Source of the DNA: Terriglobia bacterium
Lineage (GTDB): Bacteria; Acidobacteriota; Terriglobia; Bryobacterales; Bryobacteraceae
Reading direction: 5' to 3'
Assembly (NCBI GenBank): GCA_020073365.1
Contig: JAIQFL010000027.1
Span: forward strand, 1-50,892
DNA length: 50,892 nt
The translations under genes and the position numbers were made by a program. Of this stretch, positions 19,753 through 26,830 are shown in pieces. The stretch's first letter is position 1; every line of letters starts with the position of its first letter. The notes under the pieces were generated by a model, which saw only the letters and a list, made by a program, of their open reading frames with translations, was not told the DNA's origin and made no database searches.

Positions 19753-20484
19753 TCAGTTCAGTGGGCGGATCTTGATGTTCCGGAACCACGTCTCCGAGGA
19801 GTGGTTCTGCAAACTAATCGAGCTCTCTCGTCGGATCTGCGCAGTCGGATCACCCGCCGGGCGCATGCCCAGGAGGAGCCGCGTTACTTCCGGTCGCGTG
19901 ATTTCGAATTCCACGACCTTGCTTCCGTTCAACCAGTGCTCCACGTGATCGCCGCTGACGATCACGCGCGAATGATTGAAGGCGCCAATGGCGAATGCAA
20001 CCTTGGGCGATGGCGGAAAAATCGAGTACAACGAACCGGTGACCCGGCTCGGATCGGAAGCGGCATCGGCGTTGCTGTCGTCGGCCAGTTGATATTCCAG
20101 GCCGCGTGCCCGTGCCTGCCGTCCCGCCTGGTTCACCCATTCGTCCGACCGCTGAACGAGATACTTCACGCCGGAATTCCCGTCCTTCAGCAGCTTCCAA
20201 TCGAACTCGAAATCGAAAGAACGGAACGTTTCGACGGTGCGAATGTCCTGGAATCCGTCGCGCCGCACCAAGGCCTTCAGACAGCCGTCTTCAATGGTCC
20301 AGGAGTGAGGGAATGGTTTTCCGGTTACTTCCTCCCACCCTTTCGAACTCGAGCCATCGAAGAGCAGGCGCCATCCCTGTTGGCGCTCCGCATCGGTCAA
20401 TTGGTTGGATTGCGGTTCCGCCGCGCAGACTGCCGCGATGCCCAAGGTGAGCACCATTGCGGAAACGCGGAGGCTTGAATCCAT
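19753..20484 (-). CDS. secreted DUF1080 (3-keto-disaccharide hydrolase-like) protein
   Basis: 243 residues from ATG 20484, which gives a clean signal peptide (MDSSLRVSAMVLTLGIAAVCAAEP); the frame stays open upstream to 20517. The concanavalin-like jelly roll characteristic of DUF1080 is visible: GWRLLFDGSSSKGWEE, HSWTIEDGCLKAL, FDFEFDWKLLKDGNSGVKY, and the final ETWFRNIKIRPL. Family members bind or hydrolyse 3-keto sugars. That fits the ThuA-like and isomerase-like genes elsewhere in the window, although it is not in their operon. Confidence 0.85.
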   Translation of the reverse strand: MDSSLRVSAMVLTLGIAAVCAAEPQSNQLTDAERQQGWRLLFDGSSSKGWEEVTGKPFPHSWTIEDGCLKALVRRDGFQDIRTVETFRSFDFEFDWKLLKDGNSGVKYLVQRSDEWVNQAGRQARARGLEYQLADDSNADAASDPSRVTGSLYSIFPPSPKVAFAIGAFNHSRVIVSGDHVEHWLNGSKVVEFEITRPEVTRLLLGMRPAGDPTAQIRRESSISLQNHSSETWFRNIKIRPLN

Positions 20485-20529
20485 GGAGGGCCTGAATGAC
20501 ACAGGGCCACTATACAACGCTCCGGAAAC

Positions 20530-21396
20530 CTACGCGCGCGCCCCTATTTCCACTGCCGCCTCCCGATCGGGCGACGCACTGTCGACTCTGGCCACGTGCA
20601 CCGATTTCGCCACGCCGAAGAACTCCAGAATCCGAATCTGTATCCACGACAGATCGAACTCATACCAGGCCAGTCCGTGGCGCGCCGAGGTAGGATGCGC
20701 GTGATGGTTGTTGTGCCAGCCCTCGCCGGAAGTGAGCAGGGCGACCCACCAGTTGTTGCGCGAATCATCGCGGGTGGCGAAGCGGCGACTGCCCCACATG
20801 TGCGTCACGGAGTTGACCATCCAGGTGACGTGCAGGCCCACAACCACGCGAAGGCAGATGCCCCACAGGACGAACGGAACACCGCCGATAGCGAACAGGA
20901 GAAGTCCCAACGCGACTAGGGGAACCCAGTGGTAGTCGTTCAGCCAGATATAGAAGCGGTGCTTCGCCAGGTCGGGCGCGTATTTGGACATCAGCAGCGT
21001 GTCGTTGTGATGGCTCTCTCCCACCAACAGCCAGCCGATGTGTGCCCACCATCCGCCATCCCGCGGCGAATGCGGATCCCCGGGCTGATCGGACCTCTGG
21101 TGGTGGAGCCGATGCGTGCCCACCCAGAAGATGGGACCGCCCTGAAGGGTCAATGCGCCACAGACCGCAAAGAAGTATTCCAGAACCAAAGGCACTCGAT
21201 AAGAACGGTGCGTGTGCAGTCGATGATATCCCATGCTGATGCCCAGGCCGGTGGCCATCCAGTAGAGGAACAGCGCCACCGCACAAGCACGCCAACTGAA
21301 CATGAACAACGCGGCCAGCGCCCCGGCGTGGAAGAGCCCAAAGACAAGGTTGTTGGTCCAGTTGATCTTCTGCGGAACGGCGAAGGCGGTACCCAT
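20530..21396 (-). CDS. membrane fatty-acid (acyl-CoA delta-9 type) desaturase
   Basis: 288 residues from ATG 21396, chosen because GGAG lies 5 bases upstream. This integral-membrane di-iron desaturase has the three histidine boxes in order: HRLHTH at about 58-63, HRLHHQ at about 95-100 and HNNHH at about 227-231. Hydrophobic helices at 18-55, 75-95 and 155-195 flank them. It introduces a cis double bond into acyl chains for membrane fluidity. The end of the preceding minus-strand MFS gene is 88 bases upstream, so co-transcription is possible. Confidence 0.93.
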   Translation of the reverse strand: MGTAFAVPQKINWTNNLVFGLFHAGALAALFMFSWRACAVALFLYWMATGLGISMGYHRLHTHRSYRVPLVLEYFFAVCGALTLQGGPIFWVGTHRLHHQRSDQPGDPHSPRDGGWWAHIGWLLVGESHHNDTLLMSKYAPDLAKHRFYIWLNDYHWVPLVALGLLLFAIGGVPFVLWGICLRVVVGLHVTWMVNSVTHMWGSRRFATRDDSRNNWWVALLTSGEGWHNNHHAHPTSARHGLAWYEFDLSWIQIRILEFFGVAKSVHVARVDSASPDREAAVEIGARA

Positions 21397-21483
21397 GGAG
21401 TCTCCAATGATGCGGGGTTGATACAACTCTAACAGGGAGTGCGCGCCCGACTCGTAATACTTCTGTCATTTCCACAGGAGGCT

Positions 21484-22743
21484 CTATCGCGTTTCGTCCG
21501 GCGGCGCAAGGCCGACAAACGCCCGATAGAGCAGCAGGTCATAACCAATCTTGAGCGTCCCGGCAATGAAGAACGGCAGGTTGATCATTGCAGGACGCGC
21601 GAATAGCAAGCCTGCGAATAGCGGGGCGATCGCGGCGCCGGTGGTCCGCGCCACCCCCGTGATGCCGGCCGCGGCCGATCGCTCTTCCGGGCGAACGATG
21701 GCCATTGTGTACGACTGTCTGGTGGGCACATCCATCTGGCTGATGCTGAAGCGCAGAAGCAGGACCAGGATGGCCAGAGGCAGGTTTGGCATCATCGGCA
21801 CCAGAATGAGCAGAACGTTGGAAGGCAGGTGTGTGAACACCATCGTTCTGACGAGCCCGAATCGCGCGGCCAGGCGGGACGCCAGCAGCGCGGAGATTCC
21901 GGCAAACACATTCGCCCCGAAGAAGATGCCGCCGAGCGTCGCGGGGTTCACGCCAAAGCGGAGATAGAACCAGTACGCGGCAAAGCTCTGCACTACGAAG
22001 CCACCTCCAAAGGCGTCGAGAGCGAAGAGACCGGAGAGCCTGAGAACCACCGCGCGCGAGGACCCGATGCCCAGCAATGTTCGGACGCCCGCCGGATCCG
22101 CCGGATCCCGACGCACTTCCGCGGCAGGCGAAAGGCGGCTGAAAAGGAGGGCCAGCAGCAGCCCCAGCGATGCATATAGAAAAAGGATCGTCCGCTGGCT
22201 CCCAAGAGGCGTCATCGCCGTCCTCTGCAGCACCTGCGTGACAAACCCCGCAAACAGGGATCCGGCCGCCGTCGCAAAGGCGCCCGTGAGCGTATACCAG
22301 GCAAAGACCGCGGTCCGCGTCCGATCCGGGATCACCTGGGAGAGGGTGGCCTGCTCGATCGGCAAAAATGGCCCCACCTCGTTGCCGCTGGGACTGATCA
22401 CGCCAATCGTGCCGGCGACGGTCAGAAGCAGCAGGTTGCCGGTACAGGCAAACGCCAACCCCGCGCCAGCCATCAGGATCGCGCCGACGATGAGCATCCG
22501 GCGACGGCCGATGCGATCCGCCTGCGTCGTCAGGGAGAGGGATACAACGGTGTCGCCCAGCAGCGTCAGCGTCAACACCATTCCCGTCTGGGATTCGCTT
22601 AGCCCGAGGCCGGTCAGATAGAAAACCAGAATCACGGAAAGCGCCCCGTAGGAGAACAAACGGGTGAACCGCGTAAGGAACAGAAGCCATCCGTCACGCG
22701 TCAGGTCTTGAAGCGCACCGCGTTTCGTGCCGCTGGGGAGCAT
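21484..22743 (-). CDS. MFS transporter
   Basis: 419 residues with about 12 predicted membrane helices. The MFS loop 2-3 signature is seen as TTQADRIGRRRML at about 93-105, and the second half repeats the pattern. Charged motifs such as RFSISQMDVPTRQSYTMAIV near helix 10 resemble drug/metabolite exporters. The substrate cannot be told. It starts 22 bases after the redoxin stop with no clear Shine-Dalgarno sequence, so it is likely translated from the same transcript as the redoxin and IMPase genes. Confidence 0.9.
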   Translation of the reverse strand: MLPSGTKRGALQDLTRDGWLLFLTRFTRLFSYGALSVILVFYLTGLGLSESQTGMVLTLTLLGDTVVSLSLTTQADRIGRRRMLIVGAILMAGAGLAFACTGNLLLLTVAGTIGVISPSGNEVGPFLPIEQATLSQVIPDRTRTAVFAWYTLTGAFATAAGSLFAGFVTQVLQRTAMTPLGSQRTILFLYASLGLLLALLFSRLSPAAEVRRDPADPAGVRTLLGIGSSRAVVLRLSGLFALDAFGGGFVVQSFAAYWFYLRFGVNPATLGGIFFGANVFAGISALLASRLAARFGLVRTMVFTHLPSNVLLILVPMMPNLPLAILVLLLRFSISQMDVPTRQSYTMAIVRPEERSAAAGITGVARTTGAAIAPLFAGLLFARPAMINLPFFIAGTLKIGYDLLLYRAFVGLAPPDETR

Positions 22744-22764
22744 GGTTGCCAGGTACGGGGCGGA

Positions 22765-23559
22765 CTATTGGACGGAAGGCGGCCGGGGCATCGCATCGAT
22801 CGCGTGCAGTAACGTGACCGGCCTCAGGCGGGCCAGCACGCTCTCCGTCAGGTTCACCCACCGGATGGTCCCCTCCGGATCCACCAGAAACTCGGCGGGA
22901 CGCGCGATGTCCTTTCCCTTCTCGCCCCCGTGTGGATGGAGCACGCCATAGGCCCGAATGGTTTCGGCTCTCGGATCGGACAGCAACGGGAAAGTGTAAC
23001 CCTGGCTCTGACAAAGCTTGCGAGACTCCACATTGGAATCGACGCTGATGGCCACGATCTCGGTGTCTCGCGCGCGAAACTCCGCGAGGGTCCGTTCAAA
23101 GCTCCGTAACTCGGAGTTGCACAGCGGTCACCAGTATCCGCGGTAGAAAATCAGCAGGACAAAGCGCTTCCCCTGGCGCAACTGAGAGAGCGTCACCGGT
23201 TTCCCGTCGACACCGGCGAGCGAGAAATCCGGCGCCCGCTGCCCGACGCGAAGCGCGCTCTCAGCGGAGGGGATATTGCGCGTCTCGTAGAGAGCCCCGT
23301 AGCAGAACAGCCCGAAGATCAGGAGACTGAGCGCGCCGAGTATGGAGCCGCTGATTTTTCCGCGATATCTCTCTGCCTGCGCGAACGCCCGGTGGAGGCC
23401 GACTGCGAGCAGGCAGGCGGCCACCAGGAAGAGCACCAGGTTGGCCCAGGGAAAATCGCGCGTGATGGGAAACCGCGAGAAAATCGGAATGTAGCTGAAT
23501 GCCGCGAACAGGGCAGTCCCGAAGCCAACCCAGATGCGCCAATCCCAGCTTCGTCTCAT
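22765..23559 (-). CDS. membrane-anchored redoxin read through UGA, probable selenoprotein
   Basis: The frame is open from ATG 23559 to 22765 except for a single TGA at 23130-23128. Read through, it gives 264 residues: three membrane helices (about 7-27, 37-56, 70-92), then a thioredoxin-fold AhpC/TSA redoxin (VGQRAPDFSLAGVDGKPVTL). The TGA is residue 144 in FYRGYW-U-PLCNSELRSF, exactly where AhpC/TSA-like proteins have the peroxidatic Cys (WCPxC). Conserved sequence continues in the same frame (EIVAISVDSN, YTFPLLSDPRAE, PAEFLVDPEGTIRWVN). UGA is therefore read as selenocysteine in a UxxC motif. It would reduce peroxides or disulfides at the outer face of the membrane. A nonsense mutation is the alternative, but one falling exactly on that codon is unlikely. 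No sel genes are in the window. Confidence 0.8.
23102..23116 (-). promoter_or_regulatory. SECIS-like hairpin after the in-frame UGA
   Basis: On the minus strand CTCCG-AGTTA-CGGAG forms a 5-bp stem with a 5-nt loop. There are 16 bases between the UGA and the loop, and a G is in the first two loop positions. As I recall them, bacterial SECIS rules are a short stem, a small loop with an early G, and 16-37 nt from UGA to loop. The hairpin satisfies them, at the short-distance limit. Confidence 0.65.
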
Positions 23560-23580
23560 CAAGGTCACCACCAGTTTACA

Positions 23581-24390
23581 TCAGACGATGGCGGGCATCG
23601 CGGTGCGGAACTGGCCACGGAAGATTTCGCCGAAGATCTGAAGCACTTCGTCGTGAAGGTGGCCGTTGTCGGCCAGCAGGTGGTCCGAGCCGATGACGCC
23701 GTGAGGGGCGCCCCGCATGTCGGAAACGCGGCCGCCGGCTTCTTGAACCAGAAGTGTCCCGGCCGCCATGTCCCAGGGCTTCAGGCCGAATTCCCAGAAG
23801 AAGTCCAGACGGCCGCAGGATACGTACGCCAGGTCGATGGCTGCCGATCCGGTGCGCCGCACACCATGTGAGACCATGGCCAACTGATAGTAGAAGTGGA
23901 TGTTCACGTTATGGTGCCGCTTGCGGCTGGGGAAGCCGGTAGAGGCCAGCGCATCGCCTAGTCGCTTCACGCCCGAAACGCGGATGCGCCGGTTGTTCAG
24001 GTAAGCTCCAGAGCCGCGCTCGGCCGTGAACATTTCCTGGCGGATGGGATCGTAGACCACGCCGGCAATCACCTCGCCAGAGCGTTCGAGCCCCAGGGTG
24101 ACGTTGAACATGGGGAAGCTGTGAGCGAAGTTGGTGGTGCCGTCCAAGGGGTCGACGAACCAGCGATACTCGGAGGAGCTTTCGTGTCCGCCGCCTTCTT
24201 CCGCGACAATGGCATGCGACGGGAAATGCGAGCGCAACCTCTCGACTACCAGGCTTTCGGAGGCGCGGTCGGCTTCGGTGACGAGGTCGAAATCGCCCTT
24301 GAGCTCGAAGGCCACACGACGCTCGAAGTAGTTTGCCAGCAGCGCGCCGGCCTCACGCGCGATTTCCACGGCCGTTTCCAGATAGGGCAT
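23581..24390 (-). CDS. inositol monophosphatase family protein
   Basis: 269 residues from ATG 24390 (the frame is open further up, but that part crosses a dispersed hairpin repeat). It is a Mg-dependent sugar/inositol phosphatase. The motifs seen are DLVTEADRASE, the metal site VAEEGGGHE, the signature WFVDPLDGTTNFAHSFP, and the C-terminal KPWDMAAGTLLVQEAGG. It would act on inositol-1-phosphate or a related phosphate (SuhB/CysQ-type family); which one is not decidable here. It ends 21 bases before the selenoprotein ATG, so they are likely in one operon. Confidence 0.9.
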   Translation of the reverse strand: MPYLETAVEIAREAGALLANYFERRVAFELKGDFDLVTEADRASESLVVERLRSHFPSHAIVAEEGGGHESSSEYRWFVDPLDGTTNFAHSFPMFNVTLGLERSGEVIAGVVYDPIRQEMFTAERGSGAYLNNRRIRVSGVKRLGDALASTGFPSRKRHHNVNIHFYYQLAMVSHGVRRTGSAAIDLAYVSCGRLDFFWEFGLKPWDMAAGTLLVQEAGGRVSDMRGAPHGVIGSDHLLADNGHLHDEVLQIFGEIFRGQFRTAMPAIV

Positions 24391-24405
24391 CGGTTCAGAG
24401 TGATG

Positions 24406-24471
24406 GGTGGGCCATGCTTTGGCTTGCCGTCTGGGATGGGATTTCCAGGGCAAGCTGAAGCATGCCCCACC
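24406..24471. repeat. dispersed long hairpin repeat, copy 3
   Basis: The arms GGTGGGCCATGCTTTGGCTT (from 24406) and AAGCTGAAGCATGCCCCACC (to 24471) pair with few mismatches around a ~20-nt loop. Matching base changes on the two arms partly keep the pairing. It fills the whole gap between the Hfq-like gene and the phosphatase gene. Confidence 0.85.
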
Positions 24472-24472
24472 G

Positions 24473-24715
24473 TTACTTCTCTTCCTGGAGGTATTTAATA
24501 TCCTGCTTGAAGATGAACAGATTCGGCTGGCCGTGGCGGGTCAGGCGGATGAAGGACTGGTCATAATACTCGATGACGCCCACCACTTCTTCCCCGTCCG
24601 ACATCTTCACCCGAACGGGAGTGGCGCTTTCGATCAACTGCTTGAGGTACCTGGCTTCCTCAAACGTCTGTTCCGGAGCGCGCGCCGATTTACCACCTGG
24701 TTGTGACGTAATCAC
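24473..24715 (-). CDS. Hfq-like Sm-fold RNA chaperone
   Basis: 80 residues. The Sm1-like segment is VRVKMSDGEEVVGVIEYYDQSFIRL (about 34-58). The Sm2-like segment NLFIFKQDIKYLQ replaces the canonical Hfq YKHAI with FKQDI. Length, position of the motifs and absence of any other domain fit Hfq; the divergence means RNA binding is not assured. The GTG start overlaps the VWA stop codon (GTGA), which indicates translational coupling. Hfq-like proteins act as hexamers that pair small RNAs with mRNAs. Confidence 0.75.
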   Translation of the reverse strand: MITSQPGGKSARAPEQTFEEARYLKQLIESATPVRVKMSDGEEVVGVIEYYDQSFIRLTRHGQPNLFIFKQDIKYLQEEK

Positions 24716-25836
24716 TTCTTTTTCTGCTCTTTCTTTCTGTCGGGAGTTACCGAAACCCGGGCGCCCGGCGTTCCGGACGCGCCCTCCGCATCACCATAAT
24801 AGCCGTTACGCGCGGAGACCCGCAATTCGGGCGACTTCAACCTCACTTCCAGCTTGTGGAAAGGGTCCTTGGTCAGCGGCACATCATGGGGGTAGAAGGC
24901 CAACAGGTACTGCGTTCGCAGTTCCGCGATGATATCTGCGAAGGTCCTGTCGAGCTGGGTGCCGGAGGTTTGGAGGAAGGTACGTCCGCCGGTCCCCTGA
25001 GCCATGATCGTGAGCGCGTTTTCGCCGCCGACGTTGCGGCCGGCATCGTTGGTGATCGGCATGACTACTGCCGCATAAATCACCGCGTCGGCTAGTTGCG
25101 CCTCCTTCAAGGCTGCCTTGAGATCGCGGGAACTGGTGGTGTCGCCCCCGTCGGTCACGATGACGATGACCTTGCGCCCATCGCGGTTGTTCCCGAGAGC
25201 ACGCGCCGCGTAATAAATGGCATCGTAGATGGAACTGCCCCCTTCGCCGTGGAGCATTCTCAAGGGACGTTCCAGCGAGGCATAGTTGTGCGTAAAGCCT
25301 TGAAGGTGCTGCGTCACGTCATAATCGAAGGTGAACAGCGCGACGGCATCGTTGGGATTGCCCTCCGACAGCAGCGCGTGCAGGAACTTCAAGGCCGAAT
25401 CGCCCTCATACTTCAACTCCTTGGCGGTGGATCCGCTGGTGTCCACCAACAGAGCGACGGAAAGCGGCTGATCCGTCTGGTGGGCGAACACCTTGACCTC
25501 CTGAGGCACGCCATTATCCAGAACTTCAAAGTCTTCCTGTTGAAGCTTCCCCACCAGTTCGCCGGTCTTGTTCCTGACAGTTGCCACGATGCGAACAAGG
25601 TTCACGTTTGTCCTGAATATGGGCGTCTCCTGTGGGATAAGGACCGGCGCGCAGAGGGCGGCACAAAGGACGGCGCGCCAGACGGTGCCGAATTCCGCTC
25701 GCTGGTGGGGCGCTCCCTGGGCCCGGCTCGGATCGGAGCCACGACCGTCCTGAGCGAATTCACGACCGCCCCGATCCGAGCCACGACCGTAAGGGAGTGG
25801 TCTTCCCCGAATACGTTCAGCCAGCCACTGGCACAT
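24712..25836 (-). CDS. secreted VWA (VWFA-related acidobacterial) protein
   Basis: A VWA-domain protein whose start is uncertain. The frame runs to 25878, with ATG at 25836 the best upstream start. Residues after about 50 give a hydrophobic export segment (VWRAVLCAALCAPVLI). Then come FRTNVNLVRIVATVRNKTGE and a VWA domain with MIDAS motif DTSGS, the Thr/Asp partners in IVTDGGDTTS, and AIYYAARALG. The tail KKEQKKK is basic. The N-terminal ~40 codons contain a 21-bp-period repeat and may not be native. It overlaps the MoaD-MoaE gene upstream and the Hfq-like gene downstream. Likely a metal-dependent protein-interaction module; the partner is unknown. Confidence 0.78.
   Translation of the reverse strand: MCQWLAERIRGRPLPYGRGSDRGGREFAQDGRGSDPSRAQGAPHQRAEFGTVWRAVLCAALCAPVLIPQETPIFRTNVNLVRIVATVRNKTGELVGKLQQEDFEVLDNGVPQEVKVFAHQTDQPLSVALLVDTSGSTAKELKYEGDSALKFLHALLSEGNPNDAVALFTFDYDVTQHLQGFTHNYASLERPLRMLHGEGGSSIYDAIYYAARALGNNRDGRKVIVIVTDGGDTTSSRDLKAALKEAQLADAVIYAAVVMPITNDAGRNVGGENALTIMAQGTGGRTFLQTSGTQLDRTFADIIAELRTQYLLAFYPHDVPLTKDPFHKLEVRLKSPELRVSARNGYYGDAEGASGTPGARVSVTPDRKKEQKKK
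25741..25789. repeat. 21-bp-period direct repeat around ACGACCG
   Basis: ACGACCG occurs at 25741, 25762 and 25783, exactly 21 bases apart. The flanks CGGATCGGAGCC and CGATCCGAGCC are also related. On the minus strand it encodes peptides like YGRGSDRGG in the doubtful N-terminus of the VWA protein. I recall similar short repeats near acidobacterial gene starts, but cannot verify that here. Confidence 0.6.
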
Positions 25837-26533
25837 TGTGGTCCCACTCTCCTTCGACCCAGACTTCTCCATCCACAAAGTGTTCTTTCTTCCAGATGGG
25901 GACGAGTTTCTTTAACCGATTGATGCCTTCGAGCGCCGCTTCAAATGCCGGACGACGGTGCGGTGCCATCACGATGACCGCGACGCTGGTCTCACCCACC
26001 AACATGCGCCCCAGACGATGCACCATCGCGACCCGGCTCACGCGATGGACGGAGGCGATTTCCAGCCCGATCCGGGCCATGGTTTTGAGGGCCATGCCCT
26101 CGTAACACTCGTAATCCAGACACAGCGTCGGACGTCCCTTGGTGTTGTTGCGGACGGTGCCCTCGAACGTCACAACTGCGCCTTCCGCGCCGGTCATGAG
26201 GCGGGCAGCCACGGCGTGCGGGTCGATGGCCTGGCGCGTGAGCGCGAAATAGTGACCCTCCGGCGTGATGGCGATCGGGTCGGTTGCCGCCCCCCCGCTT
26301 ACAGGCGGCAGGAAGGCCACCTCATCGCCATCCTCGAGGCTTGTGGAAAGCGGCGCAAACTCTTGATTCCGCGCCATTACGATGCTTCTGGCCATTTCCC
26401 GAAGACGCGGATACCTCTCCGCATAGTTCTCGAAAATCGTACCCAGGTCGGTTCCATCGGGAAAGTCGGATTCCTCCACCGGATGTCCCACGAATTCTTT
26501 CAGCATGCCGAAAAACAACACTCGCACTCGCAT
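25817..26533 (-). CDS. fused molybdopterin synthase, MoaD-MoaE
   Basis: 238 residues. Residues 1-81 are MoaD, the ubiquitin-like sulfur carrier, ending in the diagnostic Gly-Gly (AFLPPVSGG, Gly80-Gly81). Residues about 88-238 are MoaE, the large subunit, with VRNNTKGRPTLCLDYECYEGMA, VHRLGRMLVGE and the active-site lysine region LKKLVPIWKKE. Molybdopterin synthase inserts two sulfurs into cPMP for Mo/W cofactor. MoaD works with a free C-terminal Gly-Gly, so this fusion should need cleavage after Gly81, as I recall for the mycobacterial MoaX fusion. It is the first gene of a minus-strand run that includes the VWA and Hfq-like genes. Confidence 0.92.
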   Translation of the reverse strand: MRVRVLFFGMLKEFVGHPVEESDFPDGTDLGTIFENYAERYPRLREMARSIVMARNQEFAPLSTSLEDGDEVAFLPPVSGGAATDPIAITPEGHYFALTRQAIDPHAVAARLMTGAEGAVVTFEGTVRNNTKGRPTLCLDYECYEGMALKTMARIGLEIASVHRVSRVAMVHRLGRMLVGETSVAVIVMAPHRRPAFEAALEGINRLKKLVPIWKKEHFVDGEVWVEGEWDHNVPVAG

Positions 26534-26710
26534 CTTTAGGCAGGTAACTTTCAGGATAACAGACGGTTGCAGGCCACCCTCCGTTGCGTCCGATGTAATC
26601 TACCTGGACCCAGCAACCAAAACGGAACCCGCCGCGGACGCGGAGACAAGCGCGGAGAGAGAAGAGCGACAGATCTATTCCCCGGCAGGCTACATTACTT
26701 CGGATAAAAC

Positions 26711-26757
26711 GGCTTTGAGAGAGGGCGCGCCGGAACACGAGGGACGCCCTCAAAGCC
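26711..26757. repeat. inverted repeat downstream of the IS110 transposase
   Basis: GGCTTTGAG (26711-26719) pairs with CTCAAAGCC (26749-26757), with a further GGCG/CGCC inside. It lies between the IS110 gene and moaDE, both on the minus strand. It could be a terminator or part of the IS end. The remainder of the 26534-26830 gap holds nothing I can identify. Confidence 0.6.
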
Positions 26758-26830
26758 TCCTATGTCTTCTCCGGAAACCCTCCCCCAGCCCTCTCGCAAC
26801 CCGTTGATTCTTCGTCTTTCGGCTTGGCGT

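Noticed and set aside
22765..23571. Two separate genes on either side of the UGA at 23128
   Set aside because: The downstream part has no start codon or ribosome-binding site near the UGA, keeps the same frame, and completes one redoxin domain. Splitting would cut the active-site motif between W and PxC.
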